This document shows positions 7,885 through 13,599 of a stretch of 31,815 nucleotides of DNA, in pieces. A model generated the notes under the pieces. It saw only the letters and a program-made list of their open reading frames with translations, did no database searches and was not told the DNA's origin. This DNA is from CAYFYJ01 sp964347415. GTDB taxonomy: Archaea; Aenigmatarchaeota; Aenigmatarchaeia; CG10238-14. The DNA is taken from contig CAYFYJ010000020.1 of NCBI GenBank assembly GCA_964347415.1, positions 1 to 31,815 of the forward strand, in the 5' to 3' direction. Positions within the stretch are counted from its first letter, which is position 1. Each line of letters starts with the position of its first letter. Both the position numbers and the translations under genes were made by a program.

Positions 7885-8472
7885 CTAATTTTTCACCTCC
7901 CCTTGGGTTAATGTTTTGGGTATTTCTGGAAACTTTTCCTTGATTTTTTGCTCTGCAGCATTTTCGGCTTCTTCCAGAATTTTCTTGGCTTCTTCATTTG
8001 CGGATTCAAAGTCCAGCTTTGCACCGGTCGCTTCTCCAGCATCCATGATTATTCCGTTGATCAAGGATCTAATTTGTTCAAGCTCCTTTTTAGCCTCTGG
8101 AAAAACATTCTGCACTTCTGATCCCACTGTTTGAATAACTGCTACTGTATGTGAGAGTTTTGTCGTTATATGGTCTAAATATGTGAGCCGTTTCAGGACT
8201 GAAACAACATGACCTAAGGAATGTTTTGAACGAATTATCATTTTTTCCATTTTGCGTATTTCAATCAGCTCATTGGCGAAAACCTTGGCTCTTGTCATGT
8301 CATGTTTCGAGTAAGCCTGAACTATTCGAGCGAAGACTGATTTGTCCCGGTCTTTGAAACGTTCGCTTGCTTTTTCGAGTCTTTGTATTTGCATATCAAG
8401 ACGTGCGATGGTAAATTCTATTCTGGGCTTTAGTGGATCGATTGGTTTCAAGGGTGTTGTTTTTTCAGACAT
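7885..8472 (-). CDS. ESCRT-III / CdvB-like (Snf7 family) protein
   Basis: 195 residues from the second possible ATG (8472); a TATA-like TTTAAGAC about 26 bases before it makes this the likely leaderless start. The body has the ESCRT-III pattern: a basic first helix (PRIEFTIARLDMQIQRLEKA), a long second helix, the family hallmark with A..FANELIEIRKMEKMI, then acidic helices in the C-terminal half. ESCRT-III proteins polymerise on membranes for cell division, budding or vesicle release. The tail holds KFPEIPKTL, like the Pro-containing MIM2 motif that binds the MIT domain of the Vps4/CdvC ATPase. No CdvC gene is in the window. Three small genes follow on the same strand, two of them membrane proteins. 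Confidence 0.8.
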   Translation of the reverse strand: MSEKTTPLKPIDPLKPRIEFTIARLDMQIQRLEKASERFKDRDKSVFARIVQAYSKHDMTRAKVFANELIEIRKMEKMIIRSKHSLGHVVSVLKRLTYLDHITTKLSHTVAVIQTVGSEVQNVFPEAKKELEQIRSLINGIIMDAGEATGAKLDFESANEEAKKILEEAENAAEQKIKEKFPEIPKTLTQGEVKN

Positions 8473-8481
8473 TTTGTTCAT

Positions 8482-8801
8482 TCCCTTTCAAGATGTCTTA
8501 AACCACCACTAAAGACATGTTTGTTGACTCAAGACACTAGTGGAAGGCAGCTAAAGCTATAGAAGGATTTGCTCTGATTTTCTAAGTTGATTACATTGTG
8601 ATGGTTTAAGACGCATGAATTAAGGATAATAACAACAAAAAAAGTTTAAATAACCAACTATTTCAACACTCCTTCATAGAATTCAGTTCTTCTATCTTTC
8701 AATAAATCGTTAAACTCTCGCCATCGAGAACAATCAAGATACCCACTCCAAATTATTACGTATATTGGCATGCAAAAATTAATACGAATTGTTTTTTCAT
8801 A
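8482..8801. other. 320-bp non-coding stretch with inverted promoter-like elements
   Basis: I see no gene here. It holds the leftward promoter of the ESCRT-III-like gene and, about 100 bases away, an exact inverted copy of the same 11 bases (GTCTTAAACCA at 8495-8505, TGGTTTAAGAC at 8602-8612). A second TATA-like GTTTAAATAACC lies near 8645-8656 facing right, and a small stem-loop (TCTCG-CCAT-CGAGA) near 8720. A short rightward RNA is possible. Confidence 0.5.
8495..8612. repeat. 11-bp perfect inverted repeat around divergent promoters
   Basis: The arms read GTCTTAAACCA and TGGTTTAAGAC, with 96 bases between. Each arm contains a TATA-like core and faces outward. The left arm is at the right distance (about 26 bases) from the start of the ESCRT-III-like gene; the right arm faces a stretch with no gene. 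It could be a duplicated promoter or a regulator binding site. Confidence 0.55.
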
Positions 8802-9200
8802 TCAACTACCATCCCACCACTTCGTTCTATATTCCCTGATCATTATTTGCAGTTCACAACCTTCTGTAATACTTTTTATTAATTTTTTGTCAGCATAATC
8901 CTCTACGATAGGCAGGTCCCCCGAGGATAAAACATAAACCTTTATAGTATCTGTAGTACCCGTATAATTTGGTATCGATTCTCTTTTTACAGGTTTTACA
9001 TTTTTGGTCAAATCTTTTATTAATCCCTTGTTCTCGTAACATTCGACAATTTTTTCATCTTTCACTATACAAGCACGATATGAAATTGTGAGAAAGGGCG
9101 AGTCAAATTCGCTCATTTTACTTCTTTCGGGAAATTCTGGCGTCTCCACCAAATAAATTTTACTTTTCGTTGGCCATCCGATTCTATACCATTTTTTCAT
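8802..9200 (-). CDS. hypothetical 132-residue protein
   Basis: Soluble protein starting MKKWYRIGWPTKSKIYLVET and ending MIREYRTKWWDGS, with alternating strands and no membrane segment. Aromatic residues cluster at both ends. No catalytic motif seen and no family recognised. AGAGGT lies about 8 bases before the ATG. The tRNA-His gene ends 24 bases upstream and an AbrB-like reading frame ends on the ribosome binding site, so all three are probably on one transcript. Confidence 0.7.
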   Translation of the reverse strand: MKKWYRIGWPTKSKIYLVETPEFPERSKMSEFDSPFLTISYRACIVKDEKIVECYENKGLIKDLTKNVKPVKRESIPNYTGTTDTIKVYVLSSGDLPIVEDYADKKLIKSITEGCELQIMIREYRTKWWDGS

Positions 9201-9206
9201 CTTTCA

Positions 9207-9446
9207 TTACCTCTTTTTCTTAGGGCCAGAGTCGGGAGTCGAACCCGATCCTGAGGTTTCACAGACCCCTTTGCTAACCGTTACACTACCCTGGCCATTC
9301 TCTGGAATAAGAACCAGTCTTTTATCCTTGAGAAGAAACTTAACTCTAGAACCTTCCAGCATCTTAAGCTTGGCTCTCAAACCAATAGGAATTGAAACCC
9401 TTCCTTTTGAATCGATCTTAGAAATAGCACTATCTGTATCTGTGAA
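9207..9446 (-). pseudogene. AbrB-like DNA-binding frame without a start, running through tRNA-His
   Basis: The frame opens at 9446 after an in-frame TAG and stays open for 79 codons. Its first 50 residues are a clear swapped-hairpin AbrB/MazE-type domain: SKIDSKGRVSIPIGLRAKL, then a hydrophobic strand ending KRLVLIPEN. Exactly there the tRNA-His gene begins, and the remaining codons are read from the tRNA, ending at TAA 9207. No ATG, GTG or TTG lies in frame before the domain. An ATG at 9481 with GGTG and a TATA box (9513-9522) is well placed but its frame closes after 9 codons. Likely a frameshifted or decaying transcription regulator; a non-canonical start cannot be excluded. Confidence 0.55.
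9224..9296 (-). tRNA. tRNA-His (anticodon GTG)
   Basis: Full cloverleaf. Acceptor GCCAGGG pairs with CTCTGGC, T arm TCGGG-TTCGACT-CCCGA, anticodon arm GGGGT-CTGTGAA-ACCTC with anticodon GTG. A G at position -1 is encoded and faces C73, the identity mark of tRNA-His. The genome does not encode CCA. No intron. Gene lies inside the AbrB-like reading frame. Confidence 0.95.
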
Positions 9447-9473
9447 CTAATTCACCTTTTATGAACACGTTCA
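9443..9473. promoter_or_regulatory. tandem TGAA-N4-TTCA palindromes
   Basis: Two dyads, TGAACTAATTCA (9443-9454) and TGAACACGTTCA (9462-9473), start 19 bases apart and lie between the TATA box (9513-9522) and the AbrB-like domain. The pair looks like an operator bound by a dimeric regulator on nearly the same face of the helix, possibly autoregulation by the AbrB-like protein. Chance cannot be ruled out. Confidence 0.4.
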
Positions 9474-9602
9474 CCTCTCATCTTTTACACCTTACTGTAT
9501 CATGAATGAGCTCATATAAATAGATTGGAGTGGGAATTATATTATAATAATTAATGTATATATATTATAATTGAATAAAAAAATTGGAAAGGAATGAAAT
9601 CA

Positions 9603-9743
9603 CTAGTGCTTTCTCTTCCTCTTCGGTTTTCTTCTGTTCTTATTCCTCTTCTTTTTCTTCCTCCTCTTATTCTTTCCTGATCCCCTCGGTGTAAAATTGC
9701 CGGATGTAGTTTTCCTTTGTTTGTCAATTCGTTTTTGTTTCAT
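9603..9743 (-). CDS. 46-residue extremely basic mini-protein
   Basis: Starts MKQKRIDKQRKTTSGNFTPR and continues as an almost unbroken run of Lys, Arg and Asn to the final His. GAGGAG lies 9 bases before the ATG. The charge suggests binding to RNA, DNA or ribosomes, like small basic ribosomal proteins or protamine-like peptides; no family is recognised. It is downstream of the prepilin gene on the same strand. Low-complexity purine-rich DNA could produce such a frame by chance, which lowers confidence. Confidence 0.45.
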   Translation of the reverse strand: MKQKRIDKQRKTTSGNFTPRGSGKNKRRKKKKRNKNRRKPKRKRKH

Positions 9744-9820
9744 TATAGTACTCCTCTGACACCTTCACTATCTTTGGCCTGACGGATGCCTTCTTCTATT
9801 CGTCTGATTCAACGGATGCG

Positions 9821-9928
9821 TCAGTAGTCGTTTTTCTTTCTTCGGCATTTTTTGATTGTTCTCTGATTCAGGATCTTTTCCTCGATTACGGTTATTTCTG
9901 GGTATTTTCCAAATCCCCCATTGACCAT
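9821..9928 (-). CDS. possible 35-residue peptide after the prepilin gene
   Basis: Starts 7 bases after the prepilin stop and reads MVNGGFGKYPEITVIEEKIL followed by a basic tail. No convincing ribosome binding site. In another frame of the same strand a 26-residue basic peptide (MPKKEKRLL..., 9768-9848) overlaps it. One of the two may be real; the evidence does not separate them. Confidence 0.25.
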   Translation of the reverse strand: MVNGGFGKYPEITVIEEKILNQRTIKKCRRKKNDY

Positions 9929-9935
9929 CTTTGAA

Positions 9936-10349
9936 TCAAGGAGCAACAGCTGGGCAATCGAACAAAACACCATCTTCTGTCCGTAGTCCTATGTTGTATG
10001 TGGTATTGCTAATCCACGCACATGTTACTTCAAGCGTCAAGTTCCCCCAATCACCCATTGTTACTGGAATTGTTGGCTTAACATACGCGGTCATGTTATC
10101 GTTGTTGACCCAAACTTCAGTTATATTAGTCGAACTTCTTTTGTTGTTATGAATTGTAAGCCTTATCGTTCCTGCTTCCGGGAATTCTGTGTTTACAGTA
10201 AATCTTTCATCGAATGCTCCCATCCACCACGCTATTGCTATGCTGACGGCGACTGTCACTATTATGAGAAGTATTGCTGCTAGTACTAGACTCATCCCTT
10301 TATTTTTTCTTTTTTTACGTATCGAATCCACACCCCTGATAGTTGACAT
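9936..10349 (-). CDS. type IV (class III signal) prepilin-like protein
   Basis: 137 residues from the ATG at 10349; a longer frame upstream only reads the tRNA-Glu gene and is ignored. The N-terminus is basic (RKKRKNKG, residues 11-18) followed by the hydrophobic helix MSLVLAAILLIIVTVAVSIA. Prepilin peptidase would cut after Gly18. The mature part is a beta-rich exterior domain of about 90 residues with several N-x-S/T sites (for example SSTNIT, NTTYN) and two Cys. Archaeal pilins of this sort form adhesion pili or surface filaments. GAGAGATC precedes the start. No pilus assembly ATPase or PilC-type gene is in the window. Confidence 0.8.
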   Translation of the reverse strand: MSTIRGVDSIRKKRKNKGMSLVLAAILLIIVTVAVSIAIAWWMGAFDERFTVNTEFPEAGTIRLTIHNNKRSSTNITEVWVNNDNMTAYVKPTIPVTMGDWGNLTLEVTCAWISNTTYNIGLRTEDGVLFDCPAVAP

Positions 10350-10372
10350 GATCTCTCGATCATTTGAATTGA

Positions 10373-10446
10373 CGGTCCCGAGGGGACTTGAACCCCTGAC
10401 CAACCGCTTGAAAGGCGGTAGCTCCACCAACCTAAGCTACGGGGCC
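10373..10446 (-). tRNA. tRNA-Glu (anticodon TTC)
   Basis: Acceptor GGCCCCG/CGGGACC with a C3-A70 mismatch, D arm GCTT...GAGC, anticodon arm ACCGC-CTTTCAA-GCGGT giving TTC, 5-base variable loop, T arm AGGGG-TTCAAGT-CCCCT. 74 nt, no intron, no encoded CCA. The isotype follows from the anticodon only. Confidence 0.9.
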
Positions 10447-10511
10447 TCTAACATCAACTAAGAGGCTCTCTCAAATGAAAAGGGGGAATGATTTGACGGT
10501 ATCTGTTCTTT

Positions 10512-10850
10512 TTATGGGTCATTCAGATGGACTATAGGGACTGTGTCAGGGACTAGGAATACGTTGCCATCAATGTTGATAATGCTTATTGATCTTATGC
10601 CTGCCTTCTTCCACTCTTCCTTCTTCTCTGCAACGAATTCCCGAAGTAGTTGTTCATTAGTGACCGTTTCATCTTCCGTTTCGAAAGTATTCGACCATTT
10701 CTCTTCACCGTACACCCCTATATCCGTCCCTTTTAATTCTTCCTTCATCACCTGGGCGATTTCTTCTGCAGTCATATCGGCTAATTCTCTGGGTTCCTTT
10801 TCCTCCACCCTTTCCTCGACCTCTGTACTTCCTAAACTCGCTGGACTCAT
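10512..10850 (-). CDS. hypothetical acidic 112-residue protein
   Basis: Acidic N-terminal half (MSPASLGSTEVEERVEEKEP), a predicted helix DMTAEEIAQVMKEELKG, and a C-terminal half of short strands (RSISIINIDGNVFLVPDTVP). No Cys, no membrane segment, no known motif. AGGAGGTG lies 11 bases before the ATG, a strong site though a little far. It sits between two tRNA genes on the same strand. Function unknown. Confidence 0.65.
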   Translation of the reverse strand: MSPASLGSTEVEERVEEKEPRELADMTAEEIAQVMKEELKGTDIGVYGEEKWSNTFETEDETVTNEQLLREFVAEKKEEWKKAGIRSISIINIDGNVFLVPDTVPIVHLNDP

Positions 10851-10929
10851 TTTCTATCTAACACCTCCTGGTATAATAAAATACCCATGAAATCTCGATT
10901 CTGTCTTACGATTAGTTGTTGTGGTTTGG

Positions 10930-11006
10930 CGGGGCCGTCAGGATTTGAACCTGAGAACTCCGGAGTTTCACCTCCGACGTCTTAGACCAAGCTGGACTAC
11001 GGCCCC
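10930..11006 (-). tRNA. tRNA with an 8-nt anticodon loop, isotype undetermined
   Basis: Perfect 7-bp acceptor (GGGGCCG/CGGCCCC), G73, good D arm (GTC...GAC with a well-formed D loop) and T arm (TCAGG-TTCAAAT-CCTGA). The anticodon stem TCGGA/TCCGG pairs fully only if the loop is GGTGAAAC, eight bases (10965-10972). If U33 is the T, the anticodon is GAA (Phe) with one extra base on the 5' side; counted from the 5' stem it would be TGA but without U33. An extra G-C pair could also close a 6-base loop. Either a variant, a +1-decoding type or a defective copy. Confidence 0.7.
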
Positions 11007-11159
11007 TAACTATTCCAACATCCAATAGAACCAATTCACTGCGGTTCTTCTTGCAGAAGACGAAAGATAAAAATCATTTCATTCCAGTCGTTTGCACACT
11101 AAAAAAAAGTAGTAGAATTCGTCTCGTATCTCTTTACTGTAAAAGGGTTGTATTTTTGT

Positions 11160-11215
11160 TATAAATTGGAGGTGTTCCTATTGAATAAACTTTGATGAAT
11201 AATATTACAATGCAA
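11160..11215 (+). repeat. promoter-like direct repeat, copy 1
   Basis: TATAAAT-n-GGAGGTGTTCC followed about 15 bases later by GATGAATAAT and then ATGCA. The same elements in the same order and orientation recur at 13812-13862. It contains both a TATA box and a Shine-Dalgarno-like GGAGGTG, but no gene follows. Confidence 0.6.
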
Positions 11216-11345
11216 AAGTTAAATCTTTATTCACTCTACTCAAAAATTTATCTATATTCATTGATTTTATGGTTTATAAATATGATAATAATACTGTCTA
11301 TACAATAAACATAGAAAATAAAAAAAACCATTCTGTTTTCAAACC

Positions 11346-11467
11346 AGTGGATGAGTCTCAGTCAGTTATCCGGCTACCGATGAGGAAAAGTATGGCAACC
11401 CCCCCCGGCTTGGAAGATGGCTGGAGACCCAAAATCCAAAATGTAACTAATCTGAAACTCATCCACT
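11346..11467. ncRNA. candidate structured RNA or long hairpin
   Basis: AGTGGATGAGT (11346-11356) pairs perfectly with ACTCATCCACT (11457-11467), and the pairing continues inward as TCAG/CTGA and AGTTA/TAACT. A further CCGGC/GCTGG pairing closes the core, which contains a run of eight C. A TATA-like TTTATAAATATG lies about 70 bases upstream on the + strand. I tested it by eye against RNase P, SRP RNA and hammerhead signatures and found no match. Confidence 0.4.
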
Positions 11468-12219
11468 TTTTCCGGAGATTGGCGTGGTTCAGCGTAATGG
11501 AGGGGAGGTACTGGCAGAACTGAATTCTGTGTATTCTGTACGAGGAGTTGTTAAAACCCCAAGGAGTTATGGCGCATGCCTTTGCCTCGGATCCTTCCTC
11601 GTCCAACTCTTTCCGTTCTTCGACGTCGTCAGGAATTTGTTGTCATCCTTCAATTAGCGGGTGAAACTGTATATTTTGTACTTCAAAGGCTTGTGGTTTT
11701 CCATACTTTTTACCATGGTTAATCATGACCATAGTTTTATGGAGATCTCCAACCACATGTTAACTTTGAGTGTACCCACAGATTACTACCGCTAGTCGGA
11801 AGGCGGCTACAGAGTATACATCGCGAATTCCGGTTCAACACAAAACTCCACGTTCTTTTGCCTCCTCCTCCTCCCTCTCTCTTCTCCTTTCATCTCATCT
11901 GTTAGATAGTCGTAAAGAACTACTCCTCTTAGGGTTGAGACGACTAGTCTCAGATTGAATCAAGGCTCCATAACAATGGATTCTTACGAACCTGCGCAGG
12001 TTTTTCGACTGTGTTTTGTTGGCTCAATCGCCTTCATAGATCGTAAAAGACATCGAGGAAACTGCCGTAGATCATAAGATAAGTTATGCATCGGTTCTCC
12101 TGCACGAACAAACCTTCCTTCCTGATGTTCGTTTTCATCGTGTGGAATTTCATCTACCACTTCAGACTACAGTTGCTTCGATATCTTCTGACGTGTTCAT
12201 AGTAACCCCAATCCGATGA

Positions 12220-12447
12220 TTGAGTAACACGTATGGTGGATTCAATTGTATTCTTAGCTTATCGGTCTTTCTTCTGCGAACATGTCAGTGTCTGCTGAGA
12301 TCTGCGACGGCATTTAGAAACTTTCACAGAGTAGTTTCATTTCGGGCTCTACTACGGAAACTCTTCTTCTCCGATTCAACTACCATCTCCGAGAATTGCG
12401 GGATTCTCTACTCTCCTAGGGAAGCTCTCTACGACTGGACCTTGTAA
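12220..12447 (+). CDS. doubtful 75-residue frame
   Basis: TTG start overlapping an upstream tiny frame; ends 10 bases before the next candidate gene. Reads MSNTYGGFNCILSLSVFLLR and on, with a hydrophobic N-terminus and many Ser, Phe, Leu and Arg. No clear ribosome binding site and no known family. Kept because it abuts a series of short rightward frames with good spacing. Confidence 0.25.
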   Translation: MSNTYGGFNCILSLSVFLLRTCQCLLRSATAFRNFHRVVSFRALLRKLFFSDSTTISENCGILYSPREALYDWTL

Positions 12448-12457
12448 TAAGGTACCC

Positions 12458-12625
12458 ATGATACTATGTGAAATGTGTGATCGAATTATTACTAAGAAAA
12501 AGCTATTCGGATTGTCTTTCTTGTCTTCAGTTGAAAAAGTTGGTTTATTTGATAAACATGATGAAAGTTACAATATAATTTACCCGATAGATTTAAATAT
12601 TTTTAATGCAGGGGGATGCGAGTGA
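12458..12625 (+). CDS. 55-residue candidate with N-terminal CxxC
   Basis: Starts MILCEMCDRIITKKKLFGLS and ends LNIFNAGGCE. AAGGT lies 4 bases before the ATG. One CxxC pair at residues 4-7 and a late Cys at 54 could bind metal only in a dimer or with a partner. AT-rich codon use is like that of the main operons. It overlaps the next frame by 10 bases. The family is unknown. Confidence 0.45.
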   Translation: MILCEMCDRIITKKKLFGLSFLSSVEKVGLFDKHDESYNIIYPIDLNIFNAGGCE

Positions 12626-12750
12626 GAGGAAGGCTATACATCCCCCTACACATGTTGAAAGGAAGGTATGACCAGGGAGAGAAAGGAGAGCTACAGAAGT
12701 TTTATTCATACCTTCCATCAACCATGATATTTGGTGAAGATCATGATTAG
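12616..12750 (+). CDS. 44-residue candidate; start buried in a hairpin
   Basis: Reads MRVRGRLYIPLHMLKGRYDQ and ends FGEDHD. Its G-rich leader and ATG (12610-12618) pair exactly with CATCCCCCT at 12639-12647, so the start would be masked when the RNA folds. A second perfect hairpin (12661-12671 with 12706-12716) lies within it. The same DNA could instead be a structured RNA; a TATA-like TTTAAATA at 12592-12599 would start a transcript right here. Confidence 0.35.
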   Translation: MRVRGRLYIPLHMLKGRYDQGEKGELQKFYSYLPSTMIFGEDHD

Positions 12751-12817
12751 GACAAAGATGAGAAAAAGGGAGGGAGATTGCATACGATTTTACCCCTATC
12801 ATCCGCTAGAGGAGTAA
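12743..12817 (+). CDS. 24-residue candidate peptide
   Basis: Starts with ATG overlapping the stop of the preceding frame, with GGTGA 5 bases before it, the standard archaeal spacing. Reads MIRTKMRKREGDCIRFYPYH and ends PLEE. Too short for any family call; supported only by start geometry. Confidence 0.3.
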   Translation: MIRTKMRKREGDCIRFYPYHPLEE

Positions 12818-12823
12818 CTCGTT

Positions 12824-13126
12824 ATGTTAACTCTTTCACGTACAGGGGTCATAGTCGTTTTCGTTTCTGGTATCAGTGTTGATGTTTTCACACGAAATCA
12901 TTTGACGTTCTTTATGTTTAGCAAGCTTAGCAACCGGATCTTACAAATCGCTGAGCGGCAGTCGATTGAACAGGCCATATCCATCGATCTAGACTCGAAA
13001 TGTAGCTGTTGGTGCCGCCAAGAACGGTTTTTCCAGGAAAGAAAGCATCGAAGAGACTGTGATCCTAATTCCTTTAGCTGCTATGCTTGCGGTTGCTATA
13101 GCCCTCTTTCTGGTTCGGTTAAGTAG
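12824..13126 (+). CDS. 100-residue candidate, possibly frameshifted membrane protein
   Basis: GAGGAG lies 9 bases before the ATG. It reads MLTLSRTGVIVVFVSGISVD, a hydrophobic N-terminus, then helix to about residue 56. From there the frame becomes Cys- and Arg-rich, while the +1 frame holds a clean membrane helix (ETVILIPLAAMLAVAIALFL) ending at TAG 13131-13133. A frameshift near 12993 would fuse them. The last 138 bases overlap the leftward exported-protein frame, and both cannot be functional there in full. Confidence 0.3.
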   Translation: MLTLSRTGVIVVFVSGISVDVFTRNHLTFFMFSKLSNRILQIAERQSIEQAISIDLDSKCSCWCRQERFFQERKHRRDCDPNSFSCYACGCYSPLSGSVK

Positions 13127-13510
13127 CTTGTAGATGCGTCTCAGTACTATATTCCACGGGTTCTGTGAAGTGTAGGTCGCCGTCAAATTCATGCCGGTAA
13201 TGAGGGCTGCTGGTACTGCTGCCACAGTCGTCAATGTGATCACGAAACATGCTGCACTGAATTCAGTCGCGAAAACGTCAAGACTAAGGCTAGGTGGTCC
13301 AGTCGACATAGGAGCAAATCGAGTGACAGTCGCGGCTATGATCACCATGGTCGAGGTGTAGGTGAATTCGATTTCGCATTCGAAGGCGTTCGCTCTCTCC
13401 ATTATCATATCAGCCAAGGTAGCGTTAGAACTCACTGGTACTGCGATTGCGGTGCTAGCCATTAGAACGCAAATGCCGACTAGAGCGCTGACTAATGCAT
13501 ATTTTTTCAA
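12989..13510 (-). CDS. putative exported/membrane protein
   Basis: 173 residues from TTG 13510, chosen because GGGAGGT lies 6 bases before it; an upstream ATG at 13537 is less well placed. A signal peptide is clear (KKYALVSALVGICVLMASTA, cut near AIA-VPV). The remainder is rich in Thr, Ala and Val with two more hydrophobic stretches and a basic C-terminus. Wobble positions are rich in C and G (ACC TAC, ATC TAC), unlike the AT-rich housekeeping genes, suggesting acquired DNA. TATA-like CTTAAAAATAAG lies near 13575. The C-terminal 45 residues overlap a rightward candidate and may not be real. Confidence 0.45.
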   Translation of the reverse strand: MKKYALVSALVGICVLMASTAIAVPVSSNATLADMIMERANAFECEIEFTYTSTMVIIAATVTRFAPMSTGPPSLSLDVFATEFSAACFVITLTTVAAVPAALITGMNLTATYTSQNPWNIVLRRIYKLLNRTRKRAIATASIAAKGIRITVSSMLSFLEKPFLAAPTATFRV

Positions 13511-13599
13511 GAGTTTACCTCCCACATTCCTCCACATAGTTGTCCTTTTCTCACCGGGCGGCCAATTCCCTGTCTCTTATTTTTAAGAGAATGAGTGTG

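Larger units (their letters stand above)
11007..12457. other. 1.45-kb stretch without a confident gene
   Basis: No reading frame here is convincing. Base composition is richer in G+C than flanking operons, and both strands give only short frames. It holds a promoter-like repeat element (11160-11215), a strong hairpin (11346-11467), and several short candidates: rightward 48 residues at 11576-11722 (AAGGAG 9 bases before the ATG), 26 residues at 11715-11795, 33 at 11976-12077, 38 at 12086-12202; leftward a 29-codon frame at 11643-11732 that continues after one TGA to 11358. These may be decayed genes, mini-genes or chance. Confidence 0.5.

Noticed and set aside
10350..10430. Longer prepilin reading frame from 10430
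   Set aside because: The added codons read the tRNA-Glu gene and give no signal-peptide sense; ATG 10349 fits the family.
11346..11467. Hammerhead ribozyme or RNase P RNA in the hairpin region (CGATGAGGAAAAG)
   Set aside because: The hammerhead core CTGATGA...GAAA is not complete, and the RNase P GAGGAAAGTC and ACAGAAA signatures are absent.
12000..12180. Leftward hydrophilic frame (EVVDEIPHDENEHQEGRFVR) at about 12000-12160
   Set aside because: It is the codon-aligned antisense of a hydrophobic rightward frame; neither has a clear start site or known relatives, so no choice can be made.
12906..13586. A 227-codon rightward frame interrupted only by four TAG codons, hinting at stop-codon reassignment
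   Set aside because: At least three of the TAGs are the antisense of Tyr codons preceded by C-ending codons (ACC TAC, ATC TAC) in the leftward exported-protein frame, and the other stops are rare for the same reason. The pattern is a by-product.
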